Positions 7,975 through 16,191 of a stretch of 64,000 nt of DNA are shown piece by piece; positions within the stretch are counted from its first letter, which is position 1; each line of letters begins with the position of its first letter. Below the pieces are notes generated by a model that did not search any database, was not told the DNA's origin, and worked only from the letters and a program-made list of their open reading frames with translations. The DNA is from Agrococcus baldri (GTDB lineage: Bacteria; Actinomycetota; Actinomycetes; Actinomycetales; Microbacteriaceae): assembly GCA_900114805.1 (NCBI GenBank), contig FOZN01000004.1:62001-126000 (forward strand). Reading direction: 5' to 3'. The position numbers and the translations under genes are program-made.

Positions 7975-10001
7975 TCCGCGTCCGGCCTGGAGGGCTCGCG
8001 CTCGGCGCGGCCCTCCTCGTCGCACTCATCGCGCTCGCCGGCTGGCACGCCACACAGGGCACGACCGACCTCGGCCTGACCGAGCTGCTCGGCTGGCTGG
8101 GGGGCGAGCGCGGCCACGCCGCCGTGATCGTCGAGAGCCGACTGCCGCGCATCGCCGCGGCGATCGTGGTCGGGCTGGCACTCGGCGCGGCCGGCTATGC
8201 GATGCAGACGCTGACCGGCAATCCGCTCGCATCGCCCGACACGCTCGCCGTCAACGGCGGTGCGGGCGCGGCGATCGCGATCGCGGCCGTCTTCGGCATC
8301 AGCCTGCCCGGCATCGGCGGCGCAGGGCTGGCGTTCGTGGGAGGCCTGCTCGCCGCGCTGGCGGTCGTGGCGATCGGCCGCGGCCGCGGCTCGACCACGC
8401 AGATGGTGCTCGTCGGCACAGCGCTCGCGCTGGCGCTGCAGTCGGTGACCACCGTGACCATCATCCTGTTCGAGCAGGAGACCGCTGGCCTCTACGCCTG
8501 GGGCGTCGGCCGGCTCTCGCAGAACGGCATCGAGACCGTCGCGCAGCTGCTGCCGATCGTGCTGCTCGGCATCGTGGCGCTCCTCCTGCTCGCGCGCAGG
8601 CTCGACGTGCTCGCACTCGGCGAGGAGGCCGCGACGACGATCGGCGTCGGCGTCGGGCGACTGCGGTTCATCACGCTCATCGCCTCGGTCGCGCTCGCCG
8701 CCGCCGCCGTCGCGATCGCCGGCCCGATCGGCTTCGTGGGGCTCGCGGCGCCGATCGTCATCCGCATGCTCGCCTCGCACATCCCCGGTGCCGCGCGGCA
8801 TCTCGTCGCCATCCCGCTCGCCGCCCTCGCAGGCGCCGTGCTCGTGGTGGGGGCCGACGTGCTGCTGCGCGCCGTGCTGCCGGGCAGCGCCTCGCTCGAC
8901 GTGCCGACCGGCGTCGTCACGAGCCTCGTGGGCGCGGTGTGCATCATCGTGCTCGCCCGCACCATGGCGGGCGCGGCCGAGACCGAGTCGATGTCGGTGC
9001 TGGGCGCGCGCACGGTCGTGAGCCGCGCGTGGCTGCCGATCGCGATCGCCGCCCTCGCGCTGGCGGCGCTGACGATCGCCGCGGTGCTGCTGGGCGACCG
9101 GATGCTGCTGCTCGGCGACGTCGTCAACTGGCTGTCGGGCAGGGCGGGGGATGCGGTGCGGGTCACGCTCGACACCCGAGCCCCTCGGATCGCCGCGGCT
9201 GTCGCCGCGGGGATCGCGCTCGCGCTCTCCGGCGCGCTCGTGCAGGCCGTCGCGCGGAACGCGCTCGCCGAGCCGTACCTGCTCGGTGTCGCCGGCGGCG
9301 CTGGTCTCGGCGCCGTCGGCGTGATCACGCTCGTGCCGACCGCGGTCGGCTGGGCGGTGGCCGGCAGCGCCCTGGCCGGCGGCGCGATCGCCGGCCTGCT
9401 GGTGCTGCTGCTGGTGGGCTGGCGCCGGCTCGGCAGCCTGCGCCTGGTGCTCACCGGCCTCGCGCTGTCGGCGGGCACGGCGGCGCTGACGAGCATGCTC
9501 ATCGTGGTCACCGACCCCTGGAACCGGGGCAAGGCGATCGTCTGGCTGGCGGGATCGACCTACGGCCGCGGGTTCGAGGACGTGGCGCCGGTCGCCGTCG
9601 CCCTGGCGATCGGCGTGCTCGCGCTGCTGTGGATGCACCGCGACCTCGATCTGGCGCAGCTCGACGACGCGACGCCCAGGCTACTCGGCGTGCGTCTCAC
9701 GGCCGTGCAGATCCTCGCCCTCGCCCTCGCGGTGGTGCTCGCCTCGACAGCAGTTGCCGCGATCGGGGTGGTCGCGTTCGTGGGGCTGGTGGCACCGCAT
9801 GCGGCGCGTGCGCTCGTCGGAGCGCGGCACCGAGTGCTGCTGCCGCTCGCGGCGATGCTGGGCGGCACGCTGACGCTGCTGGCAGACACGCTGGGCCGCA
9901 CGCTCATCGCACCCGCGCAGCTGCCGGCGGGCATCATGACGGCGCTGGTCGGCATCCCTTACTTCATCTGGCTCGTGCTGCAGGCGGGACGCTCGCGCTG
10001 A
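7971..10001 (+). CDS. Iron-siderophore ABC transporter, fused double permease (FhuB-like)
   Basis: Encodes 676 residues comprising two FecCD permease domains in one chain (about residues 1-335 and 345-676). Most ferric-siderophore systems use two separate permease proteins of about 335 residues; the fusion resembles E. coli FhuB. Each half has around ten hydrophobic segments and its own copy of the conserved coupling region, GPIGFVGLAAPIVIRML in the first and VVAFVGLVAPHAARALVG in the second, which contact the ATPase. It starts at a GTG overlapping the binding-protein stop by four bases. It is the last gene of the operon; a weak seven-base-pair stem at 10015-10043 might terminate the transcript. 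Location is the cytoplasmic membrane. Confidence 0.94.
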   Translation: MIRVRPGGLALGAALLVALIALAGWHATQGTTDLGLTELLGWLGGERGHAAVIVESRLPRIAAAIVVGLALGAAGYAMQTLTGNPLASPDTLAVNGGAGAAIAIAAVFGISLPGIGGAGLAFVGGLLAALAVVAIGRGRGSTTQMVLVGTALALALQSVTTVTIILFEQETAGLYAWGVGRLSQNGIETVAQLLPIVLLGIVALLLLARRLDVLALGEEAATTIGVGVGRLRFITLIASVALAAAAVAIAGPIGFVGLAAPIVIRMLASHIPGAARHLVAIPLAALAGAVLVVGADVLLRAVLPGSASLDVPTGVVTSLVGAVCIIVLARTMAGAAETESMSVLGARTVVSRAWLPIAIAALALAALTIAAVLLGDRMLLLGDVVNWLSGRAGDAVRVTLDTRAPRIAAAVAAGIALALSGALVQAVARNALAEPYLLGVAGGAGLGAVGVITLVPTAVGWAVAGSALAGGAIAGLLVLLLVGWRRLGSLRLVLTGLALSAGTAALTSMLIVVTDPWNRGKAIVWLAGSTYGRGFEDVAPVAVALAIGVLALLWMHRDLDLAQLDDATPRLLGVRLTAVQILALALAVVLASTAVAAIGVVAFVGLVAPHAARALVGARHRVLLPLAAMLGGTLTLLADTLGRTLIAPAQLPAGIMTALVGIPYFIWLVLQAGRSR

Positions 10002-10299
10002 CGCAGTGACCGCACCTCGCCGCCGCGCTAACCGCAGGCGAGGCTCATGCTGACCTCAGGAGATCGCCAGCGTCGAGCACACATCGGCCAAAACCGGGTC
10101 TTGAGTGCGCCAGTCCACAGACTGATCACAGTGTTTGCATATTGCGCGAATGGTTGCGTCCCGAGAACGATTGGCGACAACCGAAGCAAGCAATGCCCGT
10201 GGCACTGCGAAAGCGAATCGGTGGCAACGCTGCCACCCCTTGCCGTGGGCGCTCGCCCTGGGGGATCCCTCCCCCCGGGTATAGCAACGAGGAGTCACC
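10002..10299. promoter_or_regulatory. AT-richer leader region before the secreted peroxidase gene
   Basis: This 298-base gap has no gene but visible structure, and it looks clearly less GC-rich than its surroundings between about 10080 and 10230. GGTGGCA and TGCCACC form a seven-base inverted repeat (10220-10237, four-base spacer). A second near-perfect inverted repeat at about 10256-10279 (CCCTGGGGGA / TCCCCCCGGG) sits just before the RBS of the next gene and could fold in the mRNA. No convincing -35/-10 pair was identified. The role as promoter and leader is inferred from position. Confidence 0.4.
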
Positions 10300-13200
10300 G
10301 TGCAAACGCTCGTCCCACCCAGCAGCTCGCCATCCAGGCCTCAACGTCGCGGCTCACGCCTGCGCAGAGACGCACTCGCGCTCGTCGCGGCGTTCGCGAT
10401 GGTGATCCCGGTCTCGATCACGCTCGCGCCGACGCCCGCCGTCGCCGTGACCGATGAGGACCCTTCGTTCGTCCTGAACCAGAACGACCTCGAGTTCATC
10501 CTGCGGCAGATCCAGATCTCCGAGGCACACGCCGCCGATCAGCAGAACCCGTCGAACTACACGCTGCTGTGCGGCAACCCGCAGGACGCGACCGGCACCT
10601 GCGTGCCCGACGTCATGCGGCCCGCCGGCGTGCGCACCGTCGACGGCAGCTACAACAACCTCTTCGTGGGACGCTCCGCCTGGGGCTCCGGGCTCCAGGA
10701 GTTCCCGCGCATGCTCGACCCCGTCTGGCGCGAGGGCGAGCCTGCGCCGAGCCAAGAGGCTCCGCCGAACTTCGGCGGCACGCCGCCGGGATCCGCTCCC
10801 GGACCGCACGCGATCTGCCAGGCACCCGGAACTCCGGGCGCCGGGATGGATCCGTGGGGCGACACCTGCTACGCGCAGACGGAGGGCTTCGTCTACGACT
10901 CAGAGCCGCGCGTGGTCAGCAACCTCATCGTCGACCAGACGACGAGCAACCCGGCGATCGTCAACCAGATCGACGCGGGCACGGCGGAGCTCATCCCCGG
11001 CACCGACATGGCGCGCACGCCGAACACCGCACCGGATGAGGGGCTGTCTGCCCCGTTCAACACGTTCCTCGGGTTCTTCGGCCAGTTCTTCGACCACGGC
11101 CTCGACCAGATCTCGAAGGGCGGCCACGGCACGCTCGTCGTGCCGCTGGAGGCGGACGACCCGCTCTACGACCCCGAGTCCAACACCAACTTCCTGGTGC
11201 TGACGCGGGCAGACCGCATCGAGGACGCCGAGGGCAACGCGACGACGGAGTTCCAGAACCGCACGTCGCCGTTCGTCGACCAGAACCAGACGTACTCCTC
11301 GCACCCCGCCCACCAGGTCTTCCTGCGCGAGTTCAACGCGGACGCCACCGAGACCGGACACCTGCTCGAGGGCGCAGCCGGCGGCATGGCGACCTGGGCG
11401 GACGTCAAGCGCCAGGCGAACGAGATCTTCGGCATCGCGCTGGACGACGGCGACCTGCTCGCCGTGCCGCAGCTGCTCGTCGACCCGTACGGCAACTTCA
11501 TCCCCGGCCCAGTCCGCGGGCTGCCGCAGCTCATCGTCGCGGACGGAACCACGGTCGACGACGTCACGTTCGTCGAGGGCAACCTGGAGTCGCCCGTCTC
11601 GACGGCGAACGCGCTCTCCACGGGTCACGCCTTCCTCGATGACATCGCGCACGGCGCCACGCCGCTGTTCGATGCCGATGGCAACCTGGTGCCGCTGCAG
11701 TTCGACGAGAACGGCGACATCATCGACCCGGAGATCCCGCTGTTCGACGCGAGCGGCGCACCGGTCTCCGACACCCTGCTGACCGGCTACGACAACGTCG
11801 CGCTGAACGACCACTTCATCGCCGGCGACGGCCGTGTCAACGAGAACATCGGCCTCACCGCCGTGCACGCGGTGTTCCACGCGGAGCACAACCGCATGGT
11901 GGGTCAGATCGAGCGGCTGCTGAGCGGCGATCCCAGCACGGCGCTGCTGCGCAACGACCAGACGATGGCCGACCCGACCCTGCTCGCAGAGTTCGCAGCG
12001 GCGTTCCGCGGCGAGGAGCACAGCTACCCCTCGGCGAAGGCGGAGGAGACGCTGCCGGGCCCGCAGGCAGATGACTGGAGCTACGAGCAGCGGCTCTTCC
12101 AGGCCGCGAAGTTCGCGACCGAGATGCAGTACCAGCACATCGTGTTCGAGGAGTTCGCGCGCACGATCGCGCCGACCATCGACGCGGTCGTGTTCAACGA
12201 GAACAGCTACAACGCAGGGATGGATCCGTCCATCACCATGGAGTTCGCGCAGGTCGTGTACCGCTTCGGCCACTCGATGATGACGGAGGAGATCGGCCGT
12301 GAGGACGTCCCTGGAGCCACCGGGCTGCAGGACGTGCCACTGCTCGACGGATTCCTGAACCCGGCGGCCTTCGACCTGGGGGGCACACTGACGCCCGGGC
12401 AGGCAGCTGGCTCGATCATCAACGGCACGACCAACCGCATCGGCAGCCAGATCGACGAGCACGTCACCGACACGCTGCGCAACAACCTGCTCGGCCTGCC
12501 GCTCGACCTCGCGACGATCAACCTGCTGCGAGGCCGTGACGTGGGCATCCCGCCGCTGCAGGCTGCGAGGGAGACCTTCTTCGCCGAGACCGGTGATGCC
12601 GCGCTCGAGCCGTACAGCGACTGGGTCGACTTCGGCCTCAATCTGCGCAACGGCAACAACTTCGGTCGCGGCGGCAGCAACGCGTCGCTGGTGAACTTCG
12701 TCGCCGCGTACGGCACGCACCCGACGGTGACGGCCGCGACGACCCTGGACGAGCGACGCGAAGCGGCGCAGATCCTGGTCAACGGCGCTCCGGCCGGTCT
12801 CGAGTTCATCACCCGCTTCCCGGGCACGGACCGCTACCACACGGCCGCGCTCTTCTCGCAGCGGCACTACCTGCCGAACCAGGGAGTGGTGTACCTCGCG
12901 AACGCGACGAGGTTCCCCGACGCCCTGAGCGCCGGAGCACTGGGCGCACCCGTCCTGCTGGTGAACAACGATCGCACCGGCGGCATCCCGAAGGAGACGC
13001 ACGCAGAGCTGCTGCGGCTGAACGCCCAGCGCATCGTCGTGCTCGGCGACCAGGCGTCGGTCAGCGACGAGACCATCATCTCGCTGAACGCGCTGTCCGC
13101 GACCGACGCTCCGGTCAGCCGGCTCGCAGGCCCGAACCGCTACTTCACCTCTGCAGCGATCGCGGAGAACTTCGCCGAGCCTGTCGAGCGAGTGTTCGTC

Positions 13201-16119
13201 GCGAGCGGGCAGGTCTTCCCCGACGCGCTGGCTGGCGCGGCGGTGGCGGCGCAGTCCGGCTCGCCGGTGCTGATCGTGCAGCAGAATGCCATCCCGGACG
13301 TGATCGCAGAGCAGCTCGACCGGCTCAACCCGGCTGAGATCGTCGTCCTCGGCGGTACTCCGTCGGTGAGCGCCTCGGTGCAGACGCAGCTCGCGCAGTA
13401 CACGACGGGAACGGTTGTCCGAGTCGCCGGTGGAAACCGGTACGAGACGGCGATCGAGATCAGCAAGCGCTACTTCCCCGATGGTGCTGACCGGCTGTAC
13501 GTCACGATCGGCACGCGCTTCCCCGACGCACTCGCGGCGGCACCTGGCGCAGGCATCAACGGCTCGCCGATCCTGCTGCTCCCGCCGACCGGTCTGACGC
13601 CCGCCCTGCGGGCTGAGATCGAACGGCTCTCGCCGACCGAGATCCACGTGCTGGGCAACACCTTCGCGGTCAACACGGAGACGGAGACCCAGCTGATGGA
13701 GTTCGCACCCGCGCCGCTGGAAGCACCGGCCGACAGGCTGGACTTCATCAACGGCACCGGTGCTTGGGCGGATGTCGACGGGACGACGGTCACGGGCCTC
13801 GAGGATGTGGAGTTCTGGGTCGGCGGCCTCGCCGAGCGGATCGACGCCTTCGGCGGCATGCTGGGATCGACGTTCAACTTCGTGTTCGAGCAGCAGCTGG
13901 AAGCACTGCAGTTCGGCGACCGGTTCTACTACCTCTTCCGCAACCAGGGCGAGCAGCTGTTCGCCGCGCTCGAGGCGAACTCGTTCTCCGACCTGATCCA
14001 GCGCAACACCGACGCATCGCACCTGCCGGCGAACATCTTCGCACTGCAGGATCCGATCATCGACCTCGAGGCTCTGCCTAGCCCGGTTCCGGCCGGTCTG
14101 CTCGGCAACGCGATCGATGGCTGGCGATGGACCGGCGACGAGCACGTCGAGCTGCACGGAACGGCGGGAGCCGACCGGATGACCGGTGACGAGGGCGATG
14201 ACGCGCTCTGGGGCTATGACGGAGACGACCGCATCGAGGGCGGCTCCGGCAACGACTCCATCCTCGGCGGTCATGGGGACGACATCATCACCGACTCGTT
14301 CGGCGACGACACCATCCATGGCGACCAGGGCAACGATGCCATCCACATCGGCCCCGGTGCTGCAGACCTGGGTCTCGGAGGCCTTGGCGATGACTTCATC
14401 GTCAACGGCGGCGGCGACGCCTCGCAGTTCTTCCTCGGGATGGGCGACGACGTGGTGCTCGGAACCTCCGGACGTATGACGGTGTTCGGCGGGGAGCAGC
14501 ACGACTGGGTCGAGGGCGGCTCGCACGCCGACCTCCTCCAGGGCGACAACGCCGACCAGTTCCAGAACGACACTCTGGGCGGCAACGACGTCGTGATCGG
14601 CGGACTCGGCAATGACGACATCGAGGGCGAAGGTGGCGACGACATCCTGATCGGCTCCGCAGTCGGCACCGACCGTCACCTGGGCAACATCGGCTTCGAC
14701 TGGCTGACCTACTACGGCCAGACCGCCGATGTCACCTCGGACTGGCAGTTCTCTCGGGTCTTCGAGCCGAACAACCCGCTGCCGTCGCGATTCGACCTGC
14801 TCGAGGCGCTCTCGGGCGGTGCAGGATCTGACACCCTGCGCGGACCGCTGGTGGAGGCAGACGATGTCGCCGCGAGCGAGATCCCGCTCCACCGGGCGAC
14901 GCAGGAGAGCCTCGATCTGATCGACGGGCTCGAGGCGCTGCTGCGGCCGACGGGGGCCGCGTACGACTACGCAGCTCCGCTCATGCGGGACACGCCGCCG
15001 ATCGACGCCGACGGCGTCAGCATGATCATCATCGGCGGCCCCGGCAACGACAGCATCGAGGGACGAGGAGGCAATGACTACCTCGATGGCGACGCGATGC
15101 TGCGCGTGCAGCTGGAGGACACAACCACTGGCGAGCGATTCGACAGCGCACAGGGCCTGCAGGCGCGAGTCTTCGCAGGCACTCTCAACCCGGGCGACAT
15201 CGACATCGTTCGCGAGATCGTGATGGATCCGGATGCTGCGACCTCGAGCGACACATCGGTCTATAACAACCCGATGTCGTCGTACACGGTGACGCCGCTG
15301 CCCGACGGGTACTGGCAGATCCAGCACACGCTGGTCGACGAGGCGGAGGAGAGCGACGGCACGGATGTCATCCGCGGCTTCGAGCGACTCCAGTTCTCGG
15401 ATGGCTGCGCGGTGCTGAACGATGCCGGTGACACCTGGGAGGCGTGCGAGCCTGTCGGCACGGTGACGCTCTCGACCGATGCTCCTGTCGAGGATGTGCC
15501 GATCACGGCATCCCTCATGGAGCTCGACGGGGTGACGCCGCTCGACGTGAGCGAGTTCACCAGCATCGAGTTCACCTGGTGGGCCGGCGAGGGCGATACG
15601 CCCGACACCGTCTCTGAGTGGGAGGAGCTCGTCACGATCTCCGCGACCGTGACGGACGGCGCGGCGACGAGCACCTACGCACCGCCGGACGCGGCTGTGG
15701 ATCAGTTCCTCCGGGTCACGGCGAGCTACATCGACACTGCCGGACTGCGGCAGACGACGGGCTCGGCCGTGACGACCGGGGTGGTCCTGAACGGGAACGA
15801 TGTGCCGACCGGCCTGTCGATCGGGTACACGGGCGCCCCGGCGGCAGCCCCGCAGGTCGGCCAGCTGCTGCTGGCGGCCCCGGTGGCTGACGGCGACGGA
15901 GTCGAGGACGTCGTGTTCACTCACCTCTGGGAGCGGACGCTGACGCCGGATGACGCGGCCAGCTGGGCGGAGATCGGGGGTACGACCAACGCATACACCA
16001 CGGTCGAGGCCGACGCCGGCTACTACATCCGGGTGACGGTGAGCTACACCGACAACCTGGGAGGCGTGGAGTCGCCGACCTACCAGATCGCGCAACCCGT
16101 GGGAGGCCTGACCCCGTAG
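10300..16119 (+). CDS. Giant secreted animal-type haem peroxidase with wall-binding and RTX modules
   Basis: Encodes 1,939 residues. A signal peptide (about residues 24-49) ends in AVA. The animal haem peroxidase domain spans about 60-836 and resumes at about 1145-1250. The catalytic set is complete: Gln262, Asp265 and distal His266 in GQFFDHGLDQ; Arg512 and Glu515 in GDGRVNE; proximal His658 in VVYRFGHSM; and LRGRDVGIPP near 743-752, with Val replacing the usual His. Residues 838-1135 are three cell-wall-binding type 2 repeats lying inside the peroxidase domain. Glycine/aspartate RTX calcium repeats occupy about 1284-1455 and 1578-1597. Two Ig-like modules end the protein (about 1717-1935). 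It likely oxidises halides or organic substrates outside the cell. GAGGAG precedes the GTG start by about five bases. The architecture is close to the bacterial peroxicin group, but the true substrate is unknown. Confidence 0.88.
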   Translation: MQTLVPPSSSPSRPQRRGSRLRRDALALVAAFAMVIPVSITLAPTPAVAVTDEDPSFVLNQNDLEFILRQIQISEAHAADQQNPSNYTLLCGNPQDATGTCVPDVMRPAGVRTVDGSYNNLFVGRSAWGSGLQEFPRMLDPVWREGEPAPSQEAPPNFGGTPPGSAPGPHAICQAPGTPGAGMDPWGDTCYAQTEGFVYDSEPRVVSNLIVDQTTSNPAIVNQIDAGTAELIPGTDMARTPNTAPDEGLSAPFNTFLGFFGQFFDHGLDQISKGGHGTLVVPLEADDPLYDPESNTNFLVLTRADRIEDAEGNATTEFQNRTSPFVDQNQTYSSHPAHQVFLREFNADATETGHLLEGAAGGMATWADVKRQANEIFGIALDDGDLLAVPQLLVDPYGNFIPGPVRGLPQLIVADGTTVDDVTFVEGNLESPVSTANALSTGHAFLDDIAHGATPLFDADGNLVPLQFDENGDIIDPEIPLFDASGAPVSDTLLTGYDNVALNDHFIAGDGRVNENIGLTAVHAVFHAEHNRMVGQIERLLSGDPSTALLRNDQTMADPTLLAEFAAAFRGEEHSYPSAKAEETLPGPQADDWSYEQRLFQAAKFATEMQYQHIVFEEFARTIAPTIDAVVFNENSYNAGMDPSITMEFAQVVYRFGHSMMTEEIGREDVPGATGLQDVPLLDGFLNPAAFDLGGTLTPGQAAGSIINGTTNRIGSQIDEHVTDTLRNNLLGLPLDLATINLLRGRDVGIPPLQAARETFFAETGDAALEPYSDWVDFGLNLRNGNNFGRGGSNASLVNFVAAYGTHPTVTAATTLDERREAAQILVNGAPAGLEFITRFPGTDRYHTAALFSQRHYLPNQGVVYLANATRFPDALSAGALGAPVLLVNNDRTGGIPKETHAELLRLNAQRIVVLGDQASVSDETIISLNALSATDAPVSRLAGPNRYFTSAAIAENFAEPVERVFVASGQVFPDALAGAAVAAQSGSPVLIVQQNAIPDVIAEQLDRLNPAEIVVLGGTPSVSASVQTQLAQYTTGTVVRVAGGNRYETAIEISKRYFPDGADRLYVTIGTRFPDALAAAPGAGINGSPILLLPPTGLTPALRAEIERLSPTEIHVLGNTFAVNTETETQLMEFAPAPLEAPADRLDFINGTGAWADVDGTTVTGLEDVEFWVGGLAERIDAFGGMLGSTFNFVFEQQLEALQFGDRFYYLFRNQGEQLFAALEANSFSDLIQRNTDASHLPANIFALQDPIIDLEALPSPVPAGLLGNAIDGWRWTGDEHVELHGTAGADRMTGDEGDDALWGYDGDDRIEGGSGNDSILGGHGDDIITDSFGDDTIHGDQGNDAIHIGPGAADLGLGGLGDDFIVNGGGDASQFFLGMGDDVVLGTSGRMTVFGGEQHDWVEGGSHADLLQGDNADQFQNDTLGGNDVVIGGLGNDDIEGEGGDDILIGSAVGTDRHLGNIGFDWLTYYGQTADVTSDWQFSRVFEPNNPLPSRFDLLEALSGGAGSDTLRGPLVEADDVAASEIPLHRATQESLDLIDGLEALLRPTGAAYDYAAPLMRDTPPIDADGVSMIIIGGPGNDSIEGRGGNDYLDGDAMLRVQLEDTTTGERFDSAQGLQARVFAGTLNPGDIDIVREIVMDPDAATSSDTSVYNNPMSSYTVTPLPDGYWQIQHTLVDEAEESDGTDVIRGFERLQFSDGCAVLNDAGDTWEACEPVGTVTLSTDAPVEDVPITASLMELDGVTPLDVSEFTSIEFTWWAGEGDTPDTVSEWEELVTISATVTDGAATSTYAPPDAAVDQFLRVTASYIDTAGLRQTTGSAVTTGVVLNGNDVPTGLSIGYTGAPAAAPQVGQLLLAAPVADGDGVEDVVFTHLWERTLTPDDAASWAEIGGTTNAYTTVEADAGYYIRVTVSYTDNLGGVESPTYQIAQPVGGLTP
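12811..13704 (+). repeat. Three cell-wall-binding type 2 repeats within the peroxidase
   Basis: Three tandem protein repeats of roughly 95-100 residues at about residues 838-940, 941-1040 and 1041-1135. Each begins R-(F/L/V)-x-G-x-(D/N)-RY, continues with a (R/V)FPDAL motif and ends near an IVVLG or IHVLG motif. This is the pattern of the CW_binding_2 family that attaches proteins non-covalently to the Gram-positive cell wall. Divergence between copies is large at DNA level, so the triplication is old. Confidence 0.85.
14149..14664 (+). repeat. RTX (haemolysin-type) calcium-binding nonapeptide repeats
   Basis: Runs of the GGxGxDx(L/I)x type such as GDEGDDALWGYDGDD and GGSGNDSILGGHGDD, later GGLGNDDIEGEGGDD. 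They encode a parallel beta-roll that folds when it meets extracellular calcium. A further short block lies at residues 1578-1597. These repeats support secretion and folding outside the cell. Confidence 0.85.
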
Positions 16120-16132
16120 CGCAGGGAGAGAC

Positions 16133-16178
16133 AGAGCCGGGGTGCCGGATCCGAAGACGGATCCGGCACCCCGGCTCT
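16133..16178. terminator. Bidirectional hairpin between peroxidase and M3 peptidase genes
   Basis: A perfect 21-base-pair inverted repeat (left arm 16133-16153, right arm 16158-16178) with a four-base AAGA loop. It sits 13 bases after the peroxidase stop and 13 bases before the end of the oppositely oriented peptidase gene. It lacks a good T-tract on either side, so it may act with Rho or as an mRNA 3'-end protector. Confidence 0.65.
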
Positions 16179-16191
16179 CGTGCGCGGAACG

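Noticed and set aside
10900..16095. Leftward open frame of 1,731 codons opposite the peroxidase gene
   Set aside because: Arg/Val/Asp-rich composition typical of the antisense frame of GC-rich genes; no domain motif, while the plus strand carries complete catalytic motifs.
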